The notes: generated from the sequence alone by a model not told the origin. DNA of 64,000 nt from Kitasatospora sp. NBC_01250 (GCF_036226465.1 NZ_CP108476.1:7998001-8062000); one strand, 5' to 3'; positions 43,829-53,222 are shown, numbered from the stretch's first letter. Numbers and translations: made by a program.

Positions 43829-43876
43829 TTGGTAGTCCACCTTGGTAGTCCACGATCTCTTGGCAGTCCACGATCG
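43829..43876. repeat. Short tandem repeats upstream of the carbonic anhydrase gene
   Basis: TTGGTAGTCCAC-type units of about 13-18 bases occur three times (near 43829, 43842 and 43860, the last with TTGGCAGTCCAC). They lie in the promoter-proximal leader. Confidence 0.75.
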
Positions 43877-43908
43877 GGTCGACCGACGACAGCCTGGCAC
43901 AGGCCCGG

Positions 43909-44493
43909 TCAGGCGTTGGCGGTGTGCAGTTCGTTCTGTGCCGCGTTCAGGCCGCGGGTGACGAGGGTCTCGACGGAGTCCGCGCAGCGGTCCAGCAGCG
44001 CGGGCAGCTCGGCCTGCTCGGTGGGCGAGAACGCGCCCATCACGAACGAGCCGATCGACTGCCCTTTCGGCGGGCGGCCGAGGCCGAAGCGCAGCCGGAC
44101 GTAGTCGCTGGTGTTCAGCGACTTGTTCACCGAGCGCGGCCCGTTGTGCCCGCCGGGGCTGCCGCCGCGCTTCAGCCGGATGACGCCGAACGGGAAGTCC
44201 AGCTCGTCCTGGAGGACCACCAGCCGCTCCACCGGGACGCCGTAGCCGCGCATGACCGTGGCGACGGGATTGCCGGACAGGTTGATGAACCACTGCGGCT
44301 TCGCCAGCACCACGCACCGGCCGTCGATCTCGATCTCGGCGACCCGGCAGCGGCCCTTGCGGAGCCGGAACCGCGCGCCGTGCCGCTCGGCCAGCCGGTC
44401 GACGGCCAGGAAGCCGGCGTTGTGCCGGGTGGCGCGGAACCACGGCCCCGGGTTGCCCAGGCCGACCACCAGCCAGCGCTCATCGGACGTCAT
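43909..44493 (-). CDS. pth: Peptidyl-tRNA hydrolase
   Basis: This 194-residue protein starts at ATG 44493. It frees tRNA from prematurely released peptidyl-tRNA. Catalytic and binding residues are in place: VVGLGNPGPWFRATRHNAGF (with the active-site His), KPQWFINLSGNPV, VLQDELDFPFG, and KRGGSPGGHNGPRSV. Length matches the bacterial Pth family. It is close to the carbonic anhydrase gene (about 95 bases) on the same strand. Confidence 0.95.
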   Translation of the reverse strand: MTSDERWLVVGLGNPGPWFRATRHNAGFLAVDRLAERHGARFRLRKGRCRVAEIEIDGRCVVLAKPQWFINLSGNPVATVMRGYGVPVERLVVLQDELDFPFGVIRLKRGGSPGGHNGPRSVNKSLNTSDYVRLRFGLGRPPKGQSIGSFVMGAFSPTEQAELPALLDRCADSVETLVTRGLNAAQNELHTANA

Positions 44494-44597
44494 CGGTGTG
44501 CAGCCTCCGCTCGGTGGGCCGTCCGCAAGGAGGGGACGGCCGGAGTGGAAGGCTACCCGCCGGTTCGCCGGCGTAGCTGGGCGCCCCTGGCGCGGCG

Positions 44598-45326
44598 TCA
44601 GACCTGCGGACTCAGTGGGCCGCGGTTCCGCGCCACCACCGCCCGCTGCCGCGAGAGGAAGGCGTGGAAGGTCTCGGCCTCGCGCCCGGCGAGCGGGGCG
44701 CCGTGGGCGAAGCCGACGGCTCGCACGTCCTCGGGGATCCGCGCCAGGCTGCCCGCGCGCAGGGCGGGGTCGGCGGCCAGGGCGGCGGGCCCGAGCGCGG
44801 GCCGGCCGCGGTTGAAGGCCGCGTCGCCGAGCAGCACGGTGTGCGTGGGCTCGTGCAGCAGGACGACGTGGCCGGGGGTGTGGCCGGGCGTGTGGAGGAC
44901 GCGCAGACCGCCGGAGTTCTCCACGAGTTCGCCGTCGTCGAGCGTCGCATCCGCATCGGTCGGGGTCCAGTGGAGCTTGGGCAGGCGGTCGATCAGGCGC
45001 CCGAACGCGCCGGAGCGTCCGGCCGCCGGGACCCGTCCGGCCGCCAGCCAGGGCTGGTCGGCCCGGTGGATGAGCAACTGGGCGCCGGTCAGGCGGCGCA
45101 GTGTGGCGGCGCCCTGGACGTGGTCGGGGTGGGCGTGGGTGAGGACCACGCGCTTGACGTCGCCGGGCTTGTGGCCGAGCTCGGCGACGGCCGCGAGCAG
45201 CGCGCCGGCCGCGCTCTCCCAGCCGACGTCGACCAGGGTGAGGCCGTCGTCGCCGGCGACGAGGAAGGCGTTGTCGCGCTTCGTGGTGGCGACACGGGTC
45301 ACGCCGGGGGCGAGCTGGGTCATCAT
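44598..45326 (-). CDS. MBL-fold metallo-hydrolase
   Basis: This 242-residue protein starts at ATG 45326 (a second ATG follows directly), behind GAGGAG. The metal motif is LTHAHPDHVQGAATL (HxHxDH, about 62-76). Later ligands are in LHTPGHTPGHVVLL and VLLGDAAF and near FAHGAPL. It resembles the small glyoxalase-II-like and quorum-quenching hydrolases; the substrate is unknown. It is divergent from a TetR gene across a huge inverted repeat, so it is almost surely controlled by that TetR. Confidence 0.9.
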   Translation of the reverse strand: MMTQLAPGVTRVATTKRDNAFLVAGDDGLTLVDVGWESAAGALLAAVAELGHKPGDVKRVVLTHAHPDHVQGAATLRRLTGAQLLIHRADQPWLAAGRVPAAGRSGAFGRLIDRLPKLHWTPTDADATLDDGELVENSGGLRVLHTPGHTPGHVVLLHEPTHTVLLGDAAFNRGRPALGPAALAADPALRAGSLARIPEDVRAVGFAHGAPLAGREAETFHAFLSRQRAVVARNRGPLSPQV

Positions 45327-45346
45327 CGGGAGCTCCTCGGGGACGG

Positions 45347-45420
45347 CTGACGCGTATTTGCGAACGGTGTACGCGAATAACGGTAACGCCTCGCGTACAC
45401 TGTTCGCAAACACGCGTCAG
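45347..45420. promoter_or_regulatory. 74-bp near-perfect inverted repeat over divergent promoters
   Basis: Left arm 45347-45375 and right arm 45392-45420 (29 bases each) are complementary at 27 of 29 positions and enclose 16 bases. The arms fill the gap between the MBL and TetR genes. Each arm contains the words TTTGCGAAC and GTGTACGCG, so the structure gives two symmetrical TetR operators, one per promoter. Confidence 0.8.
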
Positions 45421-45444
45421 CAGGGCTTGAGCACGGAGGTACGG

Positions 45445-46137
45445 ATGTCGACCGGGCGGACCGAGGACGTCATCTGGCTGCGCCCCGAGCAGGCGTCGGT
45501 CGGCCGGCCCGCCGAGCGCAGCCGTGCCGAGATCACCGCCGCCGCCGTCGCGCTGGCGGACCGGGAGGGCCTGGACGCCGTCTCGATGCGCCGCCTGGCG
45601 GGGGAGCTGGGCACCGGCGCGGCCTCGCTCTACCGCTACCTCGCCACCCGTGACGACCTGCTCGACCTGATGACCGACGCCACCGGCGCCGAGTACGCCC
45701 TGGCCCCGCCCAGCGGTGACTGGCTCGCCGACCTCGTGGCGGTCGGACGGCAGGCGCGCGCCATCATGCGGCGCCACCCCTGGCTGCCCGCCCTGGTGGC
45801 CACCCGGCCGACGCTGGGGCCCAACGGCGCCGCACTGCTGGAGCACGTCCTCGCGGTGCTCGCCGACCACCCGGCCGCGGCGGCCATCAAGCTGGAGGCG
45901 TTCGCCATGCTCAACGCCGTCACCACCGCGCTGGTGCAGCACGAGCTCGGCGGCGGCGAGGAGGCCCGGCGCCGCCAGGCCGGCTACCTGTGGCACCTGG
46001 CGCAGCAGGGCGAACACCCGCACCTGGCCGAGCTGTTGGGCCGGCTGGCCCCGGCGCCGCCAGGTGCCGACGACACGGCGGACGACATCCTCGCCCGCGT
46101 GCTCAGCGGCATCCTGGCGGCGGGGCCGGCCTGCTAG
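45445..46137 (+). CDS. TetR-family transcriptional regulator
   Basis: This 230-residue protein starts at ATG 45445, behind ACGGAGG. The N-terminus is followed by the HTH at about 26-70: EITAAAVALADREGLDAVSM, RRLAGELGTGAASLYRYLATRDDLLDL. The C-terminal domain resembles TetR_C_1-type ligand domains (GDWLADLVAVGRQARAIMRRHPW). It is divergent from the MBL-fold hydrolase gene with a shared 74-bp inverted-repeat operator region. It ends at a hairpin facing the MFS gene. Confidence 0.9.
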   Translation: MSTGRTEDVIWLRPEQASVGRPAERSRAEITAAAVALADREGLDAVSMRRLAGELGTGAASLYRYLATRDDLLDLMTDATGAEYALAPPSGDWLADLVAVGRQARAIMRRHPWLPALVATRPTLGPNGAALLEHVLAVLADHPAAAAIKLEAFAMLNAVTTALVQHELGGGEEARRRQAGYLWHLAQQGEHPHLAELLGRLAPAPPGADDTADDILARVLSGILAAGPAC

Positions 46138-46163
46138 GGTCGGCCGGCCGAAGTCGGCCGACC
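46138..46163. terminator. Terminator hairpin GGTCGGCC/GGCCGACC
   Basis: Perfect 8-bp arms with a 10-base loop begin immediately after the TetR stop and lie between convergent genes. Confidence 0.7.
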
Positions 46164-46176
46164 GGGGCTTGTCAGC

Positions 46177-46193
46177 CCTGACGCAGCGTCAGG
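46177..46193. terminator. Palindrome CCTGACGCAGCGTCAGG
   Basis: A perfect 8-bp-arm palindrome around one A, overlapping the stop of the DHA2 MFS gene. Its central 15 bases are identical to those at 18931-18945. Confidence 0.6.
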
Positions 46194-47970
46194 CCGACGA
46201 CCGCGCCGGCTGCTTGGCCTCGCTCGCCGCGGCCTGCCCGGTGCCCCCGGAGCGCCCGCGCAGCGCCGAGGCGAGCGCGCCGATCAGCGCCATCACCGCC
46301 GCCGCCCCGAAGACCGTGACGAGCCCGTGGTGGAACGGCCCGGAGACCAGCTCGGGGAAGAACCGCGTACCGGTCAGCACGTGTGCGTTCTGCGCCGGCA
46401 GCGTGTGCAGCACGCCGCTGGGGCCGAGCAGATGGCCCACCGGGTTGTTGCCCAGGAAGGTGGCGAACAGCGTGCTCACCGGCGGCAGTGCGGCCACCTG
46501 CTGTGCGGTGGCCGCGGGGACCTGCTGGGCCTGCAGGCCGGCGCTCAGCGTGTGCGGCAGCGTGCCGGCCAGGCCCACCACCATGAGCGAGAAGAAGAGC
46601 CCGATCGACAGCGCCGTCCCGGAGTTCTGGAAGGTCGAGCGCATGCCGGAGGCCACCCCGCGCTGCTCGGCCGGCACGCTGCCCATGATCGCGGAGGTGT
46701 TCGGCGCCGAGAACATGCCCTGGCCGAGCCCGCTGAGCAGCAGCAGGGCGGCGAAGGCGGGGTAGGAGAAGTTCACCGGCAGGGCGAGCAGGCCGAGGAA
46801 CGAGGCCGCCACCAGCAGCAGCCCGGTGGTGGCGAAGAAGCGCGCGCCGAAGCGGTCCGAGAGGTAGCCGGAGGCCGGGCCGCCGATCAGGAACCCGACG
46901 GTCAGCGGCAGCATGAAGATGCCCGCCCACAGCGGGGTGCGCTCGAAGTCGTAGCCGTGCAGCGGGAGCCAGATGCCCTGCAGCCAGATGATCAGCATGA
47001 ACTGCATGCCGCCGCGGGCGATCGCGATCAGCAGCGCGGCCAGGTTCCCGGCGGCGAAGGCGCGGATCCGGAACAGGCGCAGCTGGAACATCGGTTCGGC
47101 GATCCGGGTCTCCGCCACGCAGAACGTGAGGAGCAGCAGCACGCCGGTGCTCAGCCCGCCGATCACCCAGGGGTTGGTCCAGCCGGTGGAGTTGCCGCCG
47201 TAGGGCTGGATGCCGTAGGTGACGGCGGCCAGCAGGGTGCCGGCGCCGGCGGTGAAGGTGAGGTTGCCGACCCAGTCGATCCGCCCGGGCCTGCGGGTGC
47301 CGGTCTCGCGCAGGCTGCGGTAGGACCAGAAGGTGCCGATCACGCCGATCGGCACGCTGACCCAGAACACCGCGCGCCAGTCGATGGTGGCCAGCACGCC
47401 GCCCACGAGCAGGCCGAGGAACATGCCCGCCAGCGCGGTGATCTGGTTGATGCCCAGCGCCATCCCGCGCTGGCGGGCCGGGAAGGCGTCGGTGAGGATG
47501 GCGGCCGAGTTGGCGGTCAGCATCGACCCGCCGACGGCCTGCACCACCCGGAACCCGATCAGCCACAGCGCGCCCGGGCCGCCCCGGAACGGGTCGAGCG
47601 AGAGGGCGAGCGAGGCGCAGGCGAAGATGGCGAAGCCGAGGTTGTACATCCGGACCCGGCCGAACATGTCGCCGAGCCGGCCGAGCACGACCACCAGCAC
47701 GGCGGAGACCAGCGTGTAGCCGAGGATCATCCAGAGCAGGTAGCCGATGTTGGCGGGGGCCAGCGGGTCCAGGCCGATGCCGCGGAAGATCGCGGGCAGC
47801 GAGATGATCACGATCGAGCTGTCGATGGTCGCGATCATCACGCCCATGGTGGTGTTGGAGAGCGCCACCCACTTGTACCGCTCGCCCGCCTCCCGCCCCG
47901 CGCCGCTGGCGGTGCTGCCCTGCGCGGCCCCGCTCCCGGCTCCGGCCGCGCGGCCGGCGGGGCCCTTCAC
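46189..47970 (-). CDS. MFS transporter, DHA2 (14-helix drug efflux) type
   Basis: This 593-residue protein starts at GTG 47970, sharing GTGA with the MarR stop. Fourteen membrane helices are evident. DHA2 marks are VMIATIDSSIVIISLPAI (helix 1, with the conserved Asp), VVVLGRLGDMFGRVRMYN (motif A), FRVVQAVGGSMLTANSAA (motif B) and LGINQITALAGMFLGLLVGGVL (motif C). A long extracytoplasmic loop lies near 470-540. It probably exports toxic compounds and is controlled by the MarR protein encoded in the same transcript. Confidence 0.92.
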   Translation of the reverse strand: MKGPAGRAAGAGSGAAQGSTASGAGREAGERYKWVALSNTTMGVMIATIDSSIVIISLPAIFRGIGLDPLAPANIGYLLWMILGYTLVSAVLVVVLGRLGDMFGRVRMYNLGFAIFACASLALSLDPFRGGPGALWLIGFRVVQAVGGSMLTANSAAILTDAFPARQRGMALGINQITALAGMFLGLLVGGVLATIDWRAVFWVSVPIGVIGTFWSYRSLRETGTRRPGRIDWVGNLTFTAGAGTLLAAVTYGIQPYGGNSTGWTNPWVIGGLSTGVLLLLTFCVAETRIAEPMFQLRLFRIRAFAAGNLAALLIAIARGGMQFMLIIWLQGIWLPLHGYDFERTPLWAGIFMLPLTVGFLIGGPASGYLSDRFGARFFATTGLLLVAASFLGLLALPVNFSYPAFAALLLLSGLGQGMFSAPNTSAIMGSVPAEQRGVASGMRSTFQNSGTALSIGLFFSLMVVGLAGTLPHTLSAGLQAQQVPAATAQQVAALPPVSTLFATFLGNNPVGHLLGPSGVLHTLPAQNAHVLTGTRFFPELVSGPFHHGLVTVFGAAAVMALIGALASALRGRSGGTGQAAASEAKQPARSSA

Positions 47971-48416
47971 AACCGCTCCGCGAGGCGGTCGAGCAGCGGC
48001 AGCAGGCGCAGCAGCTCCTGCCGCTCGGCGGGGTCGAACTCCCGCTCGATGGCGCCGGCCAGCAGCTGGACGGACTCCGAGCGCCGGTCGGTCAGCAGCT
48101 CCCGGCCCGCCTCGGTGACGCTCAGCACCGAGCGGCGCCCGTCACCGGCGTCGGGGCGGCGCAGCACCAGGCCGCGCTCCTCCAGCCCGGCCAGCGTGGT
48201 CGCCATGGCCTGCGGGCGCACCCGCTCCAGCTCGGCGAGCGAGCCGGGGGAGTCCGCGCCGTCCCGGTCCAGCCGGTTCAGCACCGAGACCTCGGAGTGG
48301 GTGAGGTCGCCCACGGTGTGGGCCTGCCGCACGCGGCGCGCGATGCGGCCCACGACGAGCCGCAGAGCGGCTCCGGTCTCGACCGCCTCGTTCGAGGGGG
48401 GTGTCGTCTCGTCCAT
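47967..48416 (-). CDS. MarR-family transcriptional regulator
   Basis: This 149-residue protein starts at ATG 48416. The winged helix spans about 35-105: LTHSEVSVLNRLDRDG, SLAELERVRPQAMATTLAGLEERGLVLRR, PDAGDGRRSVLSVTEAG. It is translationally coupled to the downstream DHA2 transporter, forming a typical repressor-pump operon. An imperfect palindrome around GATTAATC sits 10 bases upstream of the start. Confidence 0.92.
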   Translation of the reverse strand: MDETTPPSNEAVETGAALRLVVGRIARRVRQAHTVGDLTHSEVSVLNRLDRDGADSPGSLAELERVRPQAMATTLAGLEERGLVLRRPDAGDGRRSVLSVTEAGRELLTDRRSESVQLLAGAIEREFDPAERQELLRLLPLLDRLAERL

Positions 48417-48425
48417 GTAGTAACA

Positions 48426-48439
48426 ATAGATTAATCAAT
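48426..48439. promoter_or_regulatory. MarR operator candidate ATAGATTAATCAAT
   Basis: Fourteen bases, with 12 in palindromic register around GATTAATC, lie just upstream of the MarR start in a strikingly A+T-rich spot. It fits an autoregulatory MarR site. Confidence 0.55.
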
Positions 48440-48528
48440 CAGATGTAACTACCCCTGCTGGTGAACTGCTGGGCGGAGCTCTCCGGCCGGTGCGCCGGTT
48501 TCAGTGCGTCGCGTTCAGTGCGCCGGGT

Positions 48529-51519
48529 TCAATGCGTCAGGGTCGCCTCGATGCCGGCCAGCTGTTCGGTGAGTGCGGTGGCGACGTGGCCGTGCAGTTG
48601 GTGCAGGTTGATCGCCATGCGCAGGTGCTCGGCGGCCTCGTCCAGGCGGCCCAGGTCCACCAGGAAGGAGGCGTACCACTTCTCCGCCACGGCCTGCAGG
48701 TGCAGGAAGCCGGACTCCCGGGTGGTGGACAGGATGGTGGCCCACAGGGGTTCGGTGGCGGCCGAGTCGCCCAGCAGGTGCAGGATCTGCGCCTCGTTCA
48801 GGGTGGCCAGCAGGTTGAGGGTGGCGGCCGGGTAGTCGGTGAGCAGCCGGCGGGCCTCGCGGGCGTGGGTCAGGGCGGCGACGGGGTCGCCCGTCATCAG
48901 CTTGATCGTGGCGGCGTAGCCCTCCGCGGCGCCCTGGTGCTCGGGCAGCGCGCCGACCTCGGCGGAGCGGCTCAGCTCGACCGCGCGGTCGGCCAGCTCC
49001 CGGCCCCGGGTCAGGTCGCCGCACTCGGTGCTGATCAGCCCCAGCGAGTAGACCGCGCGCAGATGGGTGTTCCCGTCCGCGGGCACGGTGCGCGCCACCG
49101 CCTGCTCGGCCAGGCCCAGCGCCTCGGCCTGGAAGGAGACGCCGAACAGTGCGTTGGCCAGGGCGCCTTCGAGGACGGCCACGGCCTGGGGCGACCCGGT
49201 GCGTTCGGCGGCCCGCAGGCCCGCGCGCAGGCAGACCAGCTCGTCGGTGAGGCGGCCCGTCCCGTAGTAGAGGCTCTCCGAGATGCGGGCCATCCGCCAG
49301 GCGTGCTCGTGGCGGCCGTCGGTGCTCGCGGCGGTGACCAGGGCGCGGATGGTCGGCTCCTCCGGGCGGAACCAGGCCAGCGCGGCGCGGGCGTCGGCCG
49401 GCTGCGGACACGACAGCGGCGGGTGGCTGCGCTCGCCGTAGCTCTCGATGCCCGGGTCCAGGTGGTCGGAGGCCAGTCGCAGGGCCGTCAGGTAGTAGTC
49501 GAGCAGGCGGTCGGAGCTGAGCCTGCGCTCCTCGGCCGGCTGCTCCGCGTACAGCTCCATGCTGAACAGGCGGATCAGGTCGTGCCGGGTGTAGCGGCCG
49601 GGGATGTTCTCGGTGAGCAGGTGGTAGGCGGCCAGCTCGCCCAGGGTGCGGCGCGCGTCGTGCAGTTGGCAGCCGAGCAGCGCCGCCGCCGCGTAGCCGT
49701 CCACCTCGCGCCCCGGGTGGGCCGCCAGCAGGGTCACCAATCTGGCTGCGGTGGACGAGAGGTGACGGTAGGTCAGGGTCAGTGCGGCCCGCACGCTGGT
49801 GGCGCCCTGGGTGTCCAGGGTGTTCAACCGGGTGCGTTCGTCGGTGAGTTCGGCGACCACATCGCCGATCGCCCAGCTCGGCCGGGAGGCCAGCCGGGAG
49901 GCGGCGATCCGCAGCGCCAGCGGAAGGCGGTCGCACAGGGCGATCAGGCGCTGCGCGGCCTGCGGTTCGGCCTGGACCCGCAGGGGGGTGAGCACCCGCT
50001 CCAGCAGCCCCAGCGCGTCGTCGTCGGGCAGTGCCTCCAGCCGCAGCAGCGCGGCGCCCTCGGTGACCACCAGGTCCTCCAGCGAGTTGCGGCTGGTGAC
50101 CACCGTCGCGCAGGCCGGGCCGATCGGCAGCAGGCCCACCACGTCGGCCGCGCTGCGGGCGTTGTCGAGCACCACGAGCAGCCGGCGCCGCTCGGTCCGG
50201 GACCGGTAGAGGGCGCCGCGGGCGGCGGCACCCTCGGGAATGTCGCCCTCGGCCACGCCCAGCGCGATCAGGAACTGCCCGAGCACCTCGCTCTGGGCGA
50301 CCGGGCCGGCCGGATCGAAGCCGCGCAGGTCCACGAAGAGCTGGCCGTCCGGGAAGGCCTCGGCGGCGCTGTGGGCCCAGCGGATGACGGTGGCGCTCTT
50401 GCCGACGCCGGCCGGGCCGACCACCACGGCCAGCCCGTCGCCGACCCGGTCCGCGCCGCACTCGCGGTCCAGCCAGTGCGACTCCAGGCTGCGCCCGACG
50501 AACCCGGCGATCTGGCGCGGCAGTTGCCTGCTGATGGTGGTGGGCGGTGTGGCCCCGGGGGCGGCGGGTTCGGCCGGGAGCCCGGCGACGGGGCCGGCCT
50601 CGGCGGGGGCGTTGGCGTCACGCCGGGGCATGGGCGGCCCGGTGACGGCGCCCGCGGTCGGCGGCCCGCTCACGGTCGGCTGCTCGCCGGTGGCGGGCTG
50701 CTCCGTCACGGGCTGCTCGGTGGCGGGCCGGTGCGGCGGGCGGGGGGTGCGGTGGCTCTCCGGGGCCGGCAGCGCCTCGTCGCTCAGGGCGGCGGCGAAG
50801 GCGGCCCGGAGCACGGGGCCGGGGGCGACGCCCAGCTGGCTGTCCAGGCGCTCGCGGGCCTGGTGGTAGGCGCTCAGCGCGTCCGCGGTCCGGCCCGCCT
50901 GGTGGAGGCAGCGGATCAGCAGGGCGGCCACCGGTTCGCGCAGGCCGTCCGCGCGCACGCTCTGTTCCAGTGCGGGGACGGCGGCGGCCCCGGTGCCGAG
51001 GCGCAGCTGCAGTTCGGACCAGCTGATCAGCACCTGGGTCCAGGACTCCTGGAGCCGCCCGGCCAGTGCCCGGCGCAGCTCGGTGTCGGGCAGGTCGGCC
51101 AGCGGGGCGCCGTGCCACAGGTCCAGCGCCTGCTGGAGCAGCGTGGCGGCCTCGGTGTCGGGGACGGGGTCCCCGGAGGCCGGTGCTGCTTCGGCGCGGG
51201 CGACCAGATCGTCGAAGCCTCCGAGGTCCACCTGCTCCGGCGCGCCGGTCAGCAGGTAGCCGGGCGTCCGGGTGTGCAGCGTGAAGGTGCTGTCCACCAG
51301 CACCTTGCGCAGCGCCGCGATGTGTCCCTGCAGTGCGGCCCGGGCGTGGGCGGGCGGGTGGTCGCCCCAGAGCAGTTCGAAGAAGCGCTCGACTGCCACC
51401 GGACGGCCCAACTGCAGCGCGAGCAGGGCCAGAACCGCCCGCCGCTGGGAGCCGGCCACCTCCAGGAGCCTGCCGTCCTCGGCGCGCAGTTCCACCGGGC
51501 CCAGCAGCCGAATCCCCAT
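48529..51519 (-). CDS. AfsR-like regulator (SARP, NB-ARC, TPR)
   Basis: This 996-residue protein starts at ATG 51519. Residues about 1-95 are the OmpR-like DNA-binding domain (FFELLWGDHPPAHARAALQG), 95-245 the BTAD domain. A Pro/Thr-rich linker (245-330) follows. Then the NB-ARC ATPase: GFVGRSLESHWLD, VVVGPAGVGKSATV (Walker A), RRLLVVLDNARS (Walker B), LCDRLPLALRIAASRL (GLPL-like). The winged helix LTENIPGRYTRHDLIRLF and TPR-like helices complete it. This is the AfsR/DnrI-type giant regulator; the target genes are unknown. It is not adjacent to a clear biosynthetic cluster. Confidence 0.92.
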   Translation of the reverse strand: MGIRLLGPVELRAEDGRLLEVAGSQRRAVLALLALQLGRPVAVERFFELLWGDHPPAHARAALQGHIAALRKVLVDSTFTLHTRTPGYLLTGAPEQVDLGGFDDLVARAEAAPASGDPVPDTEAATLLQQALDLWHGAPLADLPDTELRRALAGRLQESWTQVLISWSELQLRLGTGAAAVPALEQSVRADGLREPVAALLIRCLHQAGRTADALSAYHQARERLDSQLGVAPGPVLRAAFAAALSDEALPAPESHRTPRPPHRPATEQPVTEQPATGEQPTVSGPPTAGAVTGPPMPRRDANAPAEAGPVAGLPAEPAAPGATPPTTISRQLPRQIAGFVGRSLESHWLDRECGADRVGDGLAVVVGPAGVGKSATVIRWAHSAAEAFPDGQLFVDLRGFDPAGPVAQSEVLGQFLIALGVAEGDIPEGAAARGALYRSRTERRRLLVVLDNARSAADVVGLLPIGPACATVVTSRNSLEDLVVTEGAALLRLEALPDDDALGLLERVLTPLRVQAEPQAAQRLIALCDRLPLALRIAASRLASRPSWAIGDVVAELTDERTRLNTLDTQGATSVRAALTLTYRHLSSTAARLVTLLAAHPGREVDGYAAAALLGCQLHDARRTLGELAAYHLLTENIPGRYTRHDLIRLFSMELYAEQPAEERRLSSDRLLDYYLTALRLASDHLDPGIESYGERSHPPLSCPQPADARAALAWFRPEEPTIRALVTAASTDGRHEHAWRMARISESLYYGTGRLTDELVCLRAGLRAAERTGSPQAVAVLEGALANALFGVSFQAEALGLAEQAVARTVPADGNTHLRAVYSLGLISTECGDLTRGRELADRAVELSRSAEVGALPEHQGAAEGYAATIKLMTGDPVAALTHAREARRLLTDYPAATLNLLATLNEAQILHLLGDSAATEPLWATILSTTRESGFLHLQAVAEKWYASFLVDLGRLDEAAEHLRMAINLHQLHGHVATALTEQLAGIEATLTH

Positions 51520-51868
51520 GAGTCCCCTTAGCTCCGACCCGCACGCGCAACGGTTGGAGTTGCCAACCGGGCGAGCAGTCTAACCATGGCCGGAGAAGGA
51601 AAAAGACCGTGCTTGCTCGTCTTGTTGATGTCTTGTTACGCACTCTGATCGATGCTGAATGGCTGTGATCAGGAACTGTTGTGCCCCATCGGGCACTCGG
51701 CGATCTCCGCCGCCCGCCCCGGAGGGTTCAACGGATCGCTGTGATCTCTGTCATATCCTCCGTGTCCGTCCGATATCCGCGCTGGTCAGGGCCGGGCCAG
51801 GACAGCGTCCGCACCGGTCGGGACGCGGTCCGGGGCGCGGTTGCGGCACGGTCGGCGCGCGGGTCGGG
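51520..51868. promoter_or_regulatory. Upstream region of the AfsR-like gene
   Basis: I see no gene in these 349 bases. A perfect inverted repeat CGGTTGG-5-CCAACCG at 51551-51569 lies 32 bases before the AfsR-like start and could be an operator or a leader hairpin. A less GC-rich stretch at about 51590-51680 probably holds the promoter. Confidence 0.45.
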
Positions 51869-52804
51869 TCAGGGTGCGCCGGCGGCCTCCCAGTATCCCG
51901 GCGCGCGTGGTGCCCGGCCGCGCAGGTCGGCCCGGACCTGCTCGGCCAGGCGTCGGGTGTCGCGGCGGTTCAGCTGCGCGCCGAGCGCGGAGCCGATCAG
52001 CAGCGGCGTGAGCGAGGGCAGCTTGCGCAGCGAACCGCGGGTCAGCCGGCGGCTGACCTGTCTGCGCACTCGGGCACCAGCGCCCATGGCCAGCAGCCCG
52101 CTCGGCTGCAACAGGCGGATGCTGTCGATGCCGCGCCGGTCGGCCCAGGCGCCGAGGTAGGCGGTGGCCCGCTCGGTGCGGCTGCCGACGGCCGGCTGCC
52201 CGTAGGCCTCGTGCAGTTCGGCGATCAGCTTGACCTCCACGGCTGCCACCGCCAGCAGCTCCGCCGCCAGCTCGGCGGTGACCGCGACGGTCGGCACCAC
52301 GGCTGCCGCGCCGACGCCCGCCCCGATCGCGGTGGTGGCACGGCAGGCGCCGGTGGCCAACCGGTCGGCCAGTTCCTCGGGGCTGTCGGCCCGCGGGTAC
52401 TGGCGGCGCAGGGTGGCCAGGTCGCGGACCGGGATCCGCGGGGCGGTGGCGAGCAGGTGGCCGGCCAGTGACCGCCGGCCGGCGTTGGCCCGGCGGGAGG
52501 CCGCGGTGGTGCGGCCGGTTAGGGAACGGCTGATCCGGCCCAGTGCGACCCGGGCCCGCGCCGTGCGGTCGGGAGCCTGCGGCGCGGTGGCCGTGTCCAG
52601 TTCCGCCAGCTCGGCGGTCAGTTCGGCGAGCCGCCGCTCGGCCTCGGCGCCGTCGCCGGCGCCGGCGCCGGTGGGGCCGCTGGTGGGGCCGTGGGTCGGG
52701 CTGTGCGCGGGGCTGCCCGTGGAGCTCTCGGCGAGCCGGTCCGCGGCACCCTCGGTGCGGCCGGCGTGCGGACCGTGGCGGTGGTTCCTGCGAAGAATGC
52801 CCAT
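51869..52804 (-). CDS. Conserved hypothetical protein with EcsC-like hydrophobic segment
   Basis: This 311-residue protein starts at ATG 52804. The N-terminus is basic and then Ser/Thr/Pro/Gly-rich (about 1-50), followed by a helical part (AERRLAELTAELAELD). The central Gly/Ala/Val-rich region GAGVGAAAVVPTVAVTAELAAELLAVAAVEVKLIAELHEAYGQP (given here in part by its character, about 165-210) has the pattern of EcsC-family hydrophobic segments next to K-L-I-A-E-L. The C-terminus returns to basic helices. Function is unknown and the family link is tentative. Confidence 0.6.
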   Translation of the reverse strand: MGILRRNHRHGPHAGRTEGAADRLAESSTGSPAHSPTHGPTSGPTGAGAGDGAEAERRLAELTAELAELDTATAPQAPDRTARARVALGRISRSLTGRTTAASRRANAGRRSLAGHLLATAPRIPVRDLATLRRQYPRADSPEELADRLATGACRATTAIGAGVGAAAVVPTVAVTAELAAELLAVAAVEVKLIAELHEAYGQPAVGSRTERATAYLGAWADRRGIDSIRLLQPSGLLAMGAGARVRRQVSRRLTRGSLRKLPSLTPLLIGSALGAQLNRRDTRRLAEQVRADLRGRAPRAPGYWEAAGAP

Positions 52805-53222
52805 GTCCCACGCGTACCCGTCCCGGCCCGCGCCACGCAACCGGGGAGCCCCGAGGGCGTCCCGGGGCAGGGGGCCGGCGACCGCCGTGGCGCCGGTCGC
52901 GAGGTGAACGCTGGGTTTCCGTCTCGTTGCCACCCGTGATGTCCGGTCCTTGATCACCGCATTTCGGCCCCGCAAGGGGGCCGTCTCGGCCGTTCGGGGG
53001 TGGCTTTGGTTCGGGGGGTGACGGTGCGCGTGCGGCCGACCGCACCGCAGGGGCCGGTGTCGGAGGGGGCTCGACGAGTCGGCCGTGGCGGCTGTGGCGA
53101 CGAGTTTCGGTCGATCTGGTGAGGCGGCCACTGGCTGCCTCGGCATGATCGATTATGGGCATGTCAACTCCATGTGGTGATACTGCGGTCACTGTCCGTT
53201 CAGTCGACCAAGGGAGTTCGAC
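52805..53222. promoter_or_regulatory. Intergenic region before the SSI-like gene
   Basis: I see no supported gene in these 418 bases between divergent genes. The part nearest the inhibitor gene (53140-53215) is less GC-rich and should contain its promoter. No clear operator stands out. Confidence 0.35.

Noticed and set aside
43909..46023. 704-residue open frame spanning pth, MBL and TetR genes
   Set aside because: Only its last 194 residues are pth; the rest is antisense or out of frame with well-supported genes.
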